NCBI GenBank assembly: GCA_937906385.1
Contig: CALCYQ010000001.1
Coordinates: forward strand, 111,421-175,420
DNA length: 64,000 nucleotides
Source: an uncultured Candidatus Saccharibacteria bacterium
Lineage (GTDB): Bacteria; Patescibacteriota; Saccharimonadia; Saccharimonadales; Saccharimonadaceae
Direction of reading: 5' to 3'
Below, piece by piece: positions 51,278 through 59,738 of the stretch; position 1 is the stretch's first letter; every line of letters begins with the position of its first letter. A program made the position numbers and the translations under genes. The notes below the pieces were generated by a model, which worked only from the letters and a program-made list of their open reading frames with translations, was not told the DNA's origin and did no database searches.

Positions 51278-53626
51278 ATGTTCAAGTCAATTCGAAAGCG
51301 CGACGGAAAGGTCGTGTCTTTTAACCAAGATAAAATCACCGAAGCTATCGCTAAAGCTGGTGCTGCCACTGGCGAATTTGGTCATGACCGTGCGGCTAAT
51401 ATTGCCGAAAAGGTTATCCGCGTCGCCCAAGAAAAGATCAAAAGCCGCATTCCAACCGTTGAGCAGATCCAGGACATTGTGGAAGAAGTCCTCATGGAAT
51501 CCGCCTTTAAAAACACCGCCAAGGCCTATATTGAATACCGCGCTGAACGCACTCGCGTCCGCGAAGCTAAAACCAAGCTTATGCAGACTTATGACACTAT
51601 TTCTCAGCTCGACGCCGAGGAAGATTCCGACGTTAAGCGTGGCAACGCCAACGTCGACGGCAACTCTGCCATGGGCAAAATGCTTCAATTCGGTGCCGAG
51701 GGCTCCAAGGAATATGCCAAGATTTGCATTCTGAAGCCAGAATTTAGCTGGGCACACGATCACGGCGATATTCACATTCACGACCTTGATTTCTTAGCCA
51801 CCGGCACCCTCACCTGCTGTCAAACCGACGTGCGCAAACTCTTTGAAAAAGGCTTTAACACTGGTCACGGCTTCCTTCGCACTCCGCAGTCCATCGGTAC
51901 CGCCGCTGCTCTCGCCGCCATCGTCCTCCAGGCCAACCAGAACGAACAACACGGTGGTCAGTCTATCCCATTCTTTGATTACTGCCTTGCCCCATCCGTC
52001 AATAAAACTTTCCAAAAATCCCTCAAAGAAAATCTTAAAAAATACAATGATTTCACCGGCAAAGATTTAAAGATTGAAATTAAAGACGATATTACCCTCG
52101 GCGACGACGCCAAGCTCAAGAAAGCTAAGGTGCCAGAGGTTGTAATCCGCGATGCTCACCAAGACACCGAGCATCAAACCCTCCAGGCTATGGAAGGCTT
52201 CGTACACAACCTCAACACCATGCACAGCCGCGCCGGCGCTCAGGTGCCATTTACCTCCATTAACTTCGGCACCGATACTTCCCCAGAGGGCCGCTTGGTT
52301 TCCAAGATGCTTCTCGAGGCTACGATGAACGGTCTCGGTCATCACGAAACCCCAATCTTCCCGATTTCCATTTTCAAGGTCAAGGAAGGCATCAATTACA
52401 ACCCAGAAGATCCAAACTACGATCTCTTCAAGCGCTCGATGGAAGTTTCCGCTAAGCGCCTCTTCCCGAACTTCACCTTTATCGATGCGCCGTTCAACCT
52501 TCAGTACTACAAGCCGGGCGATCCAGACACTGAAATCGCTACCATGGGCTGCCGCACGCGCGTCTTTGGTTCCTGCTTCCCAGAAACCGACGGCCACGTC
52601 TCTGGTCGCGGCAACCTTTCCTTTACTACCCTCAACCTCGTCCGCATCGGCATTAAGCATGGTATCTGCCTCGGCGAACGCAAAGAAGCCGACTGGGACG
52701 GTTTCTACAAGGAACTCGACGAAAAGCTCAACCTTTGCGCCGAACAATTACTCCAACGCTTTGAATTCCAAGCCAACCAAAAGGTCAAGAACTTTCCATT
52801 CCTCATGGGTCAAGGCAACTGGTTTGGCAGCGAAAAGCTTGGTCCAAATGACAAGCTTCGCGACGTCATTAAGCATGGCACGCTCTCGATTGGCTTTATC
52901 GGCCTCGCCGAAACGCTCGTTGCGATGACCGGCAAGCACCACGGCGAAAGCGAAGAAAGCCAAGAGCTCGGCCTCGATATCGTCAGCCACATGCGCGAAT
53001 TCTGCGATGCTCGCACCAAGAAACACCATCTCAACTTCTCGCTCCTCGCGACCCCAGCCGAAGGCCTCTCTGGCCGCTTTACTCGCATGGACCGCAAAGA
53101 GTACGGCAAGATTAAGGGCGTTACCGACCGCGACTTCTATACCAATTCCTTCCACGTTCCGGTCTACTACCCAATTTCTGCCTTCGATAAAATCGACATT
53201 GAGGCGCCATATCACGCCCTCTGCAACGCCGGCCACATCACCTACATCGAGATGGACGGCGATCCTTCCGACAACATCGAAGCTTTCGAGGCGGTCATCC
53301 GCCACATGAAAGAGGCCGGCATCGGCTATGGTTCTGTCAATCACCCAGTTGACCGCGACCCAGTCTGTGGTTTCTCCGGCATAATCGCTGGCGACGTCTG
53401 CCCTAGCTGTGGTCGCCACGAAACCGATGGCGAGTTGGGCTTTGAACGCCTCCGCCGCATCACTGGATACCTAGTCGGCTCGCTCGAGCGCTGGAATGAT
53501 GGCAAGAAAGCCGAAGAGGCTGCGCGCGTCAAACACAACGTCTCGGTTGGTCAATATGATCAAGCCACTAAGGTAAAACGCGAGACCAAGAAGGCCGCCC
53601 AAAAAGCCGCCCTTGGTAAAGAGTAG
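51278..53626 (+). CDS. nrdD: Anaerobic (class III) ribonucleoside triphosphate reductase
   Basis: A 782-residue glycyl-radical enzyme that reduces NTPs to dNTPs without oxygen. An N-terminal ATP-cone (about residues 3-92, SIRKRDGKVVSFNQDKI) is the allosteric activity site. The catalytic barrel has GTLTCCQTDVRKL, with the Cys used for thiyl chemistry. Near the end four Cys in CGFSGIIAGDVCPSCGRHE form the zinc site, and the glycyl-radical loop is RRITGYLVG (Gly about residue 728-730). ATG 51278 is chosen over the earlier in-frame start because of ACGGAGG. Three NrdR boxes lie upstream. It is the only ribonucleotide reductase seen. Confidence 0.96.
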   Translation: MFKSIRKRDGKVVSFNQDKITEAIAKAGAATGEFGHDRAANIAEKVIRVAQEKIKSRIPTVEQIQDIVEEVLMESAFKNTAKAYIEYRAERTRVREAKTKLMQTYDTISQLDAEEDSDVKRGNANVDGNSAMGKMLQFGAEGSKEYAKICILKPEFSWAHDHGDIHIHDLDFLATGTLTCCQTDVRKLFEKGFNTGHGFLRTPQSIGTAAALAAIVLQANQNEQHGGQSIPFFDYCLAPSVNKTFQKSLKENLKKYNDFTGKDLKIEIKDDITLGDDAKLKKAKVPEVVIRDAHQDTEHQTLQAMEGFVHNLNTMHSRAGAQVPFTSINFGTDTSPEGRLVSKMLLEATMNGLGHHETPIFPISIFKVKEGINYNPEDPNYDLFKRSMEVSAKRLFPNFTFIDAPFNLQYYKPGDPDTEIATMGCRTRVFGSCFPETDGHVSGRGNLSFTTLNLVRIGIKHGICLGERKEADWDGFYKELDEKLNLCAEQLLQRFEFQANQKVKNFPFLMGQGNWFGSEKLGPNDKLRDVIKHGTLSIGFIGLAETLVAMTGKHHGESEESQELGLDIVSHMREFCDARTKKHHLNFSLLATPAEGLSGRFTRMDRKEYGKIKGVTDRDFYTNSFHVPVYYPISAFDKIDIEAPYHALCNAGHITYIEMDGDPSDNIEAFEAVIRHMKEAGIGYGSVNHPVDRDPVCGFSGIIAGDVCPSCGRHETDGELGFERLRRITGYLVGSLERWNDGKKAEEAARVKHNVSVGQYDQATKVKRETKKAAQKAALGKE

Positions 53627-53641
53627 AGCAAATCCCCCATT

Positions 53642-53666
53642 TGCCGTGGCTCGTCCACGGCATTTT
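53642..53666 (+). terminator. Hairpin between nrdD and nrdG
   Basis: TGCCGTGG/CCACGGCA stem with a TCGT-type loop and only four T follows nrdD. A partial terminator would lower nrdG relative to nrdD. Confidence 0.6.
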
Positions 53667-53685
53667 GGGCTAAATGGAGATTAAA

Positions 53686-54228
53686 ATGCGCACCACGAAA
53701 ACTAATATTCTCTGCGACCCACAAATGGACGTGCCGGACGGCTACATTCGCCTCTCGGGCGACCTCGAGCACGATAACATTGTAAACGGCCCCGGCCTCC
53801 GCGCCGTCTTATGGACGCAAGGCTGTCGTCAGCATTGCCCTGGTTGTCAGAACCCTGAGACTTGGTCCGAAGATCCCGATATCGGCGCCCTCGTCAAAAT
53901 CGACAAGGTTAAAGATGAACTACGCAAGCTCAAAGGCCAAAGTGGCCTCACTTTCTGCGGCGGCGAACCGCTGCTCCAAGCTAAGGCTTGCCTCGAAATC
54001 GCTAAATTCTGTCATGGGGAACTTGGCTGGAACGTCTGGTCTTTCACTGGTCTCATCTACGATCATTTACCGCATGATGGCCCAGTTTGGGACTTTGTCT
54101 GCGAGCTCGATGCTCTGATTGACGGTCCGTTCATTATGTCGCAACGCGACCTTACGCTTAAGTTCCGCGGTTCCAAGAACCAGAGGATTTTACATCTTAA
54201 AAAAGGCGAGATCATCTCGCAAGAATAA
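53686..54228 (+). CDS. nrdG: Anaerobic ribonucleotide reductase activase
   Basis: A 180-residue radical-SAM enzyme that puts the glycyl radical on NrdD. The cluster motif CRQHCPGC (C-x3-C-x2-C; about residues 47-54) binds the 4Fe-4S centre that cleaves SAM. Next are SGLTFCGGEPLLQ, the GGE SAM-binding strand, and FTGLIYDHL, then DALIDGPF. Start ATG 53686 is preferred since GGAG lies 7 nt before it; the upstream ATG 53674 contains this site. The length fits NrdG (about 155-190). Confidence 0.95.
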   Translation: MRTTKTNILCDPQMDVPDGYIRLSGDLEHDNIVNGPGLRAVLWTQGCRQHCPGCQNPETWSEDPDIGALVKIDKVKDELRKLKGQSGLTFCGGEPLLQAKACLEIAKFCHGELGWNVWSFTGLIYDHLPHDGPVWDFVCELDALIDGPFIMSQRDLTLKFRGSKNQRILHLKKGEIISQE

Positions 54229-54242
54229 TACCTAATATATCT

Positions 54243-54271
54243 ATTATATCACACTATGGTCAAAAAGTCAA
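54243..54271 (-). promoter_or_regulatory. Consensus minus-strand promoter over transporter start
   Basis: TTGACT (54266-54271), 17 nt, TATAAT (54243-54248) on the minus strand. The ATG of the FNT gene at 54256 lies inside the spacer. It would drive RNA antisense to nrdG. Confidence 0.5.
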
Positions 54272-54906
54272 GCATAAGCGCGAAACGGGTGGAATATTCA
54301 AATTTAATTCGCAAGAGCATCGCCGCCAGCGTTCTCATCGGTCTCGGCGACTACGTACTCCTAAAACTTGGCAATCCGCTCGGCCCATTCTTGTTTGCTT
54401 TCGGTTTGCTCGGCGTTTGCGTGATAGGCGCGAATCTTTTCACAGGGAAGTGCGGCTTTCTAATCGAGGATAAAATCAAGCCACTTAATTTGCTGATTAT
54501 CTTACTAGTCAATCTGCTTGCCGGATATCTGGTCGGTCTTCTCTTTAGCGTCTGCGACGCGGATATCGTTGTCGCCGCCCAGGAAAAGGTTGCCAGCTGG
54601 AATTTCGACTGGAGTTTCCTTGTGCGCTCTATTATGTGTGGCGTTATTATGTATCTCGCCGTCGCCATCTATCGCAAAGGCTCCAAACTTGGCATTTTAC
54701 TCGGCGTGCCACTCTTCATTTTCTGCGGCTTTCAGCACTGCATTGCGAACGTCATCACGCTTGGTGTGGCGGCTAGCTTTAGTTGGACGCTCGTTTTGGC
54801 CGTGATTGGCAACTTTACCGGCTCAGTCGTAATGTGGTACCTTTGCCGCGAACTTGTCGCCGTTAAAATATCAACTCAATCAGCCCGAAAGACACGGCGA
54901 GCATAA
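54256..54906 (+). CDS. Formate/nitrite transporter family channel
   Basis: A 216-residue FNT family protein that moves small anions, usually formate, nitrite or hydrosulfide. Six membrane helices are seen. Family blocks are AASVLIGLGDYVLLKLG (about 15-31), GVCVIGANLFTGKCG (about 50-64, with the NLFTG motif), and the paired VNLLAGYLVG. Later comes FCGFQHCIANV with the central His of the channel (about 159-165, usually GFEHSIANM). It is about 50 residues shorter than E. coli FocA (285), mainly at the termini. It follows nrdG by 27 bp. Formate is the reductant of many class III reductases, so formate import for nrdD is a good inference. The 3' end overlaps the convergent gene by 44 bp. Confidence 0.85.
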   Translation: MVKKSSISAKRVEYSNLIRKSIAASVLIGLGDYVLLKLGNPLGPFLFAFGLLGVCVIGANLFTGKCGFLIEDKIKPLNLLIILLVNLLAGYLVGLLFSVCDADIVVAAQEKVASWNFDWSFLVRSIMCGVIMYLAVAIYRKGSKLGILLGVPLFIFCGFQHCIANVITLGVAASFSWTLVLAVIGNFTGSVVMWYLCRELVAVKISTQSARKTRRA

Positions 54907-55330
54907 TTAGCCCAGCCATCAGGGTGCCAAAAATCATCGCCGTCATGGTCTTTTTGAAGTCTAAATTCAGCAAGCTCGCCGCCAGCGTCCCCGTCCAAGC
55001 ACCGGTGCCGGGAATTGGAATCCCCACAAATAGCATCAGCGCAAAGTAAACGCTCGCGCTGTTTCTGTCTTGCAGTTTCTTGCCGGCGCGGTGGCCTTTT
55101 TGCGTTAGCCATTTGCAAAATTTATGCAAATATTTGCGCTGCGACCCCCATTCCAAAAAGCTTTGCGCAAAGATAAAAACCAACGGCATCGGAATCAGAT
55201 TGCCGATTATCGCAATAAGCAGCGCTGGAATTTCCGGCAAACCAAAACCCGCCGCAATCGGAATCGCTCCGCGCAATTCCACCAGCGGCAACATCGACAC
55301 AAATAGTACTATTAGAAATTGTCCAAGCAT
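54863..55330 (-). CDS. Putative small multidrug export protein (COG2426)
   Basis: A 155-residue membrane protein with about four helices. It has the family blocks MLPLVELRGAIPIAAGFGLP (about residues 14-33), IIGNLIPMPLVFIFA (about 40-54), and FVGIPIPGTGAWTGTLAASLL (about 100-120), whose repeated E-L-R-G-A-I-P and G-x-P-x-P-G-T-G-A are typical of the Sm_multidrug_ex family. The family name comes from an early annotation; the transported substrate is uncertain. AGGAAGTGGG lies before the ATG and TATAAT about 20 nt further upstream. It overlaps the FNT gene tail to tail. Confidence 0.75.
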   Translation of the reverse strand: MLGQFLIVLFVSMLPLVELRGAIPIAAGFGLPEIPALLIAIIGNLIPMPLVFIFAQSFLEWGSQRKYLHKFCKWLTQKGHRAGKKLQDRNSASVYFALMLFVGIPIPGTGAWTGTLAASLLNLDFKKTMTAMIFGTLMAGLIMLAVSFGLIELIF

Positions 55331-55372
55331 CCCACTTCCTATCTCATTTATTATACAAGTTTCAGTGCGCTA

Positions 55373-55401
55373 TTTACAGAGTTGATTTTATGTGCTATTA
55401 T
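55373..55401 (+). promoter_or_regulatory. Promoter of giant surface protein gene
   Basis: TTTACA, 17-nt spacer ending TGTGC, TATTAT. The leader of about 50 nt contains the 13-bp palindrome GTTGATCATCAAC and ends in GGGGGGA before ATG 55456. Confidence 0.6.
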
Positions 55402-55455
55402 AAACCATAAGTGGAATGTGCGAGTTGATCATCAACCATAATTCCTGGGGGGAAT

Positions 55456-58400
55456 ATGAAATCAATTCGCAGAAAAATAAATAAGAAAAATAAAATAATT
55501 CTCATCGGCCTAATCGGCGCCATTATTTTGGCGACTTTTTGTTATACGCGTTTTATTAATCCGTTATCTACGCGCGCCGAAGCTGTCTATATGACGGCTA
55601 CCATAACTGACGATAATGGTACAGTCGACTTCTCGCCAGGCATCAATGATGCGGTGGCGGAAATGAGCTATTCGAAGGCCGATGTCAATAGTGCCGAGAC
55701 AAAACTTTATGATGTAAAGATTAAGATTGTCGATTTGCCAGCCAATGTAACCGAGAAAAAGGTATCGATTTCGCTCCCGGTTGGTATGCTTTGGGTAGAC
55801 GACGCCTCTAATGATGAGAATTTACTGACTCAAATTGATAATATTGAAACAATTCCAGTTGGCCAAGAAGCAGTATTAGGCTATCGCTTCAATAACTCTG
55901 GGACTAAGGTATATCATATTTCCGACAATGCAATTGCACTAGCCATCAACGTAAAGGTACGAGCAGACAAAATGGTTGCAGTAGGCTATATAGCGGATGC
56001 TATAAAAGCTGAATTACAAATTGGAGATACTAAAGAAGTCGCTAGTGTAGATGTAAATATTCCGCAAGGTTATCCGGCTAATGGTAGGTTCGCAACCACA
56101 ACTTCAACTATCTATGTCGCCGCCGGTGATGAATTCTCGGAAAACCGTGATTATATGAAATTTGCGAGGGGGAGTTATATTGATGGCTACTATGCTACAA
56201 CCCGTTTAGTGAAGAGTATAAAAGTTAATTATCATGTCAGTGATAGTAATGTTAGACTCGTTCTAAAAAGTGATGCGGCGGCTACGTATTCTATCGACTC
56301 TTCTGATGCAGAAAATGGAAACTACACCATAACATGGACAGCTACCGCCTCATCCAATGGTGTGCTTAATGTGCCATATGTTGTGCTGGTTCCAGAAGAT
56401 GCAACCGATGGTAGTAGCTTTACGATAACTGGCAATGGTGAGTCGGTTTTTTGGCAGCCTAGCGGTGAAGATTTATTAATACCATTTAGCAATACTCAGG
56501 TAATTACGTATGTTATACTTCCAGACACGGATAACGGCGTAACGGTTGGGTTTAAAACATTAAATCCGAGCCATCTTCAATCCTCCGGAACTGCCGCTGA
56601 TGTCACTACTACTATCCCAACTCGCGAAGGTGACGACATGGTTGGCATTTTAGGCTATACATATGTCAATAACAAAAGTGCGAGGGATAGCAATCGAAAA
56701 ACTATTCACGTCAACTTAGATACTGAAGTATATGGTGCTATGGATTTCCGCTTACCTTGCGTACCGAACGGAACAATTGGAGAGATAAAATATAAAACTG
56801 TCGGCGGGAATAGTGGCACAAAAGACGTTGGCGTAACTTGCGGCGCATATGGCATATCGGGGCTAATTTCGTATGTAGACATTGGCACGGCAAAGGCCGA
56901 TTACTTCTCGGAAATAGAATACGAAATTGGCGTTATACCAGCCGGTACCCAGCTTAGGCAGTCGACTTTAAACGACGGTACTATCGGACTAGCCATTATA
57001 GGCCGACGCTTGGATGAAACCACGGACGGTACAACCACGGTTGAAATATATGATACTGATAACCCTGCGAATACGACTGGTATTGCTAAAATCATCAGTC
57101 GGAACGCCGCTCGTACGAATTTCAGTTTGAGTACGATGGCGACGCAAAAGGTAAATGCGGGCGAAACTATGAATTTCTCTATAACTATAGGTCCATACGG
57201 AAGCACTAATATGGCGCACATCGCCGGTGTTCGCAACCCTATCATTTATATCCGCCAAGAAGTTAAAGATGCTGCTGGTAATTTTCTCCCTATCTCAAAT
57301 CTGAAGATTACAAATGGCGCTGGCCGCGGCGATCGAGATATCACTTCGCAATTTGGCCAAATTACCTATGAAGATACTGATACCGCGCGCGTCTATAAGA
57401 TTGATGGTCGCAATGTGCCTAATGGCGGCGCAAGCTTATCTACTCACGCCATCTCCGACAGTGGCGAAGAAGTCGCTTACAACCTCGTGATTTCATATTC
57501 AATCGAGACGAGCTTAACGACGCCTGGACAGACGCACAATATCAGCGATATGATTTTTGTCCAAGATCCAGACGCTTCTTCTGTATCGGCCTCAAGCGAC
57601 TTAGTAGGTAATCGATTTGGAATTGGTGATGGTGGCGACAATATGGTTTCAGCTGCCACCACAAACTATTACCAAATTCGCGGCTGGGCCTCCATCGGCG
57701 TCGAAAACTCCGGCAAACACACCAGCTCTAGTGACTGGCTAACTTGGGCTGAGAATAGTAACCCGATTACTATTGGCTCCACGGAGGGCTCTCTGGCTGA
57801 CATGAAGGTCACCATGATTAATAACTCTGGCGTAGAAGTACCAGGTCCAACCACTATTTATTTTCCGATTCCAAAGAAGGACCAGAACTGGAACTCGCTC
57901 AATTATGATAACCATGCTTTCGAATTTTCAACCGCCCTTACTGGCGCCATCTCAAATTCTGGCGACTATTTTACGATTGCTTACGGCAAGAGTGTCACGC
58001 CAACCGATAATGGCGCCGATCTCGATAATCAGGCTTCCAAATTCACTACAAACACTTCTGGCTGGACTGAAAACGATTGGAAAGACGTGAATTGTATCAG
58101 GATCACCGCCGTGAATATTCCGGCCAACAATCCAGGCGAAACGGATGAATACGATTTTATTTACCAACTGAGAGTCATAGATGCATCAAATGCTTCCAAT
58201 GCCGCACTAGACACTTGGCGCCCAATTTACTTCCAACAGCTCACTAACTCCGCCGGCGATGTTTTTGCTGGCTGGTATAAGGGAAGTTATGTTTCAGTAA
58301 AATTAGCCGATGGTAAAATTACTGGCCAAATTTTCGTCGACGCAAACGAAAATGGTAAGAAGGATTCCGATGAATCAGATCTAAAAGAGGCCGGCTGGAC

Positions 58401-59712
58401 GATAGACTTGTATGACGCCAGCTCAAATCGCCTCGTTCAGTCTATGGAAACGGACGCTAATGGCAGATATAGCTTTATTGAACTGTCTACTAGCGCAAAT
58501 AGCTATTACGTTACAGTTACAAACAAGCACCCAATCTCTGGTAGTGGCACCACTTATCTCTTTACGCCAAAAGGTACGCCAAGTACGTCGGACAATTACG
58601 TGACTGACAATCAAGCCGAGGGAAGTACGGACACCAACCCGGCGCATTCTACCGCCTATATTGGATTAATATCGCCAAGCCAAAACGCTAGCGAAGCCAT
58701 CTATAATATTGGTGTTGTCGAATATGTCGCGACCGAAGCTTACTCTGGTAAAGTCACTTTTAATGACGAAGGCAACGCTTTCGGCTTCCGTCCGGCCAAC
58801 GTCATTATTACGGCCACTGCAAGCGATGGCTCGACGCAGGCTATTACTGCCTCCACGAGCGGAAATGGCAACTTTAGTGCAAACTTACCAAAATATAATT
58901 CCCGCGGCGAAAAGCTGAGCTATACCTTCTCAGCGCCAGACCAAACTGGTTACACTAAGGCTGATGAAATCAAAGATAATGGCTATACCTATAACATAGT
59001 CTATACACTTAAGACCGTTTCTCTCGATTCGGATATTTCGATTAGCGCACCAGACTCCGTCTCCGACAAAACGACGTCAATATTATATGATATTTCATAC
59101 AAAGCGACACTCAGCAACTATATGGGCGACGCCACAATCACAATCGTACAAAAACTACCATACCCAATTGTCGAAACCAATTCAGATTTGGATGGCGGCA
59201 GTTATAGCGCAACGAACAAGACGATTACTTGGACGGAAACTCGTAGTTATGGCAGCTATGTGGAAGGTGCAGTAATCGAATTGAGTTTTGCGCCAGAACT
59301 CGTTTACGATGGCGCCGGTGCACGTGACACTCTAGCCAGCTCTGTCAATACTAGCATCATGCTAAGTGGCAAAAACCATGCCGCTAATGATAATGTAGAG
59401 ACTGCAGTCCTTACGCCGAGCCGCATTCGTTTCTCTTATATTGGCCCAGATGGCGAACCGATTGAGGAGCCAGATGAAGAGGAAGGCTACGTCGGCGATG
59501 TTAGCAATCATATTCCACCGGAAATCCCAGGCTACGTGCTTGTAGTGGGAGAAAGCCCAGATCTTGCTTTTGGTGAAGATGAGCATGAAGTAATCTATCG
59601 TTACGTCGTGGCGGTCCCACCTCAAACTGGCGATAATATCTATGCACTGCTGACTATTGGCGGCGTCGCGCTCGCTGGTGCCTCGGTAGTGCTAATTCGC
59701 AGACGTCGTTAG
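55456..59712 (+). CDS. Giant wall-anchored surface protein with SdrD-B and MucBP-like domains
   Basis: A 1418-residue secreted protein. The N-terminal signal has a basic start (KSIRRKINKKNK) and a helix at residues 14-32, with a likely cut near TRAEA. A long beta-rich region of repeated 100-200-residue units with few cysteines follows. A single SdrD-B-like domain is near residues 955-1015 (GQIFVDANENGKKDSDESDL, then DANGRYSF), and other Ig-like units with TASDGSTQ-ITAS come after it. A MucBP-like unit (IRFSYIGPDGEPI, VIYRYVV) precedes the C-terminal sorting signal PPQTGD, a membrane helix and RRRR. The motif PPQTG differs from LPXTG by one residue. No sortase gene is in the window. It is probably an adhesin. 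Confidence 0.85.
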   Translation: MKSIRRKINKKNKIILIGLIGAIILATFCYTRFINPLSTRAEAVYMTATITDDNGTVDFSPGINDAVAEMSYSKADVNSAETKLYDVKIKIVDLPANVTEKKVSISLPVGMLWVDDASNDENLLTQIDNIETIPVGQEAVLGYRFNNSGTKVYHISDNAIALAINVKVRADKMVAVGYIADAIKAELQIGDTKEVASVDVNIPQGYPANGRFATTTSTIYVAAGDEFSENRDYMKFARGSYIDGYYATTRLVKSIKVNYHVSDSNVRLVLKSDAAATYSIDSSDAENGNYTITWTATASSNGVLNVPYVVLVPEDATDGSSFTITGNGESVFWQPSGEDLLIPFSNTQVITYVILPDTDNGVTVGFKTLNPSHLQSSGTAADVTTTIPTREGDDMVGILGYTYVNNKSARDSNRKTIHVNLDTEVYGAMDFRLPCVPNGTIGEIKYKTVGGNSGTKDVGVTCGAYGISGLISYVDIGTAKADYFSEIEYEIGVIPAGTQLRQSTLNDGTIGLAIIGRRLDETTDGTTTVEIYDTDNPANTTGIAKIISRNAARTNFSLSTMATQKVNAGETMNFSITIGPYGSTNMAHIAGVRNPIIYIRQEVKDAAGNFLPISNLKITNGAGRGDRDITSQFGQITYEDTDTARVYKIDGRNVPNGGASLSTHAISDSGEEVAYNLVISYSIETSLTTPGQTHNISDMIFVQDPDASSVSASSDLVGNRFGIGDGGDNMVSAATTNYYQIRGWASIGVENSGKHTSSSDWLTWAENSNPITIGSTEGSLADMKVTMINNSGVEVPGPTTIYFPIPKKDQNWNSLNYDNHAFEFSTALTGAISNSGDYFTIAYGKSVTPTDNGADLDNQASKFTTNTSGWTENDWKDVNCIRITAVNIPANNPGETDEYDFIYQLRVIDASNASNAALDTWRPIYFQQLTNSAGDVFAGWYKGSYVSVKLADGKITGQIFVDANENGKKDSDESDLKEAGWTIDLYDASSNRLVQSMETDANGRYSFIELSTSANSYYVTVTNKHPISGSGTTYLFTPKGTPSTSDNYVTDNQAEGSTDTNPAHSTAYIGLISPSQNASEAIYNIGVVEYVATEAYSGKVTFNDEGNAFGFRPANVIITATASDGSTQAITASTSGNGNFSANLPKYNSRGEKLSYTFSAPDQTGYTKADEIKDNGYTYNIVYTLKTVSLDSDISISAPDSVSDKTTSILYDISYKATLSNYMGDATITIVQKLPYPIVETNSDLDGGSYSATNKTITWTETRSYGSYVEGAVIELSFAPELVYDGAGARDTLASSVNTSIMLSGKNHAANDNVETAVLTPSRIRFSYIGPDGEPIEEPDEEEGYVGDVSNHIPPEIPGYVLVVGESPDLAFGEDEHEVIYRYVVAVPPQTGDNIYALLTIGGVALAGASVVLIRRRR

Positions 59713-59725
59713 GATGCGATAGGGC

Positions 59726-59731
59726 TATAAT
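59726..59731 (+). promoter_or_regulatory. -10 element, leaderless start of capA-like gene
   Basis: TATAAT ends 7 nt before ATG 59739. Confidence 0.55.
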
Positions 59732-59738
59732 TGTATTA

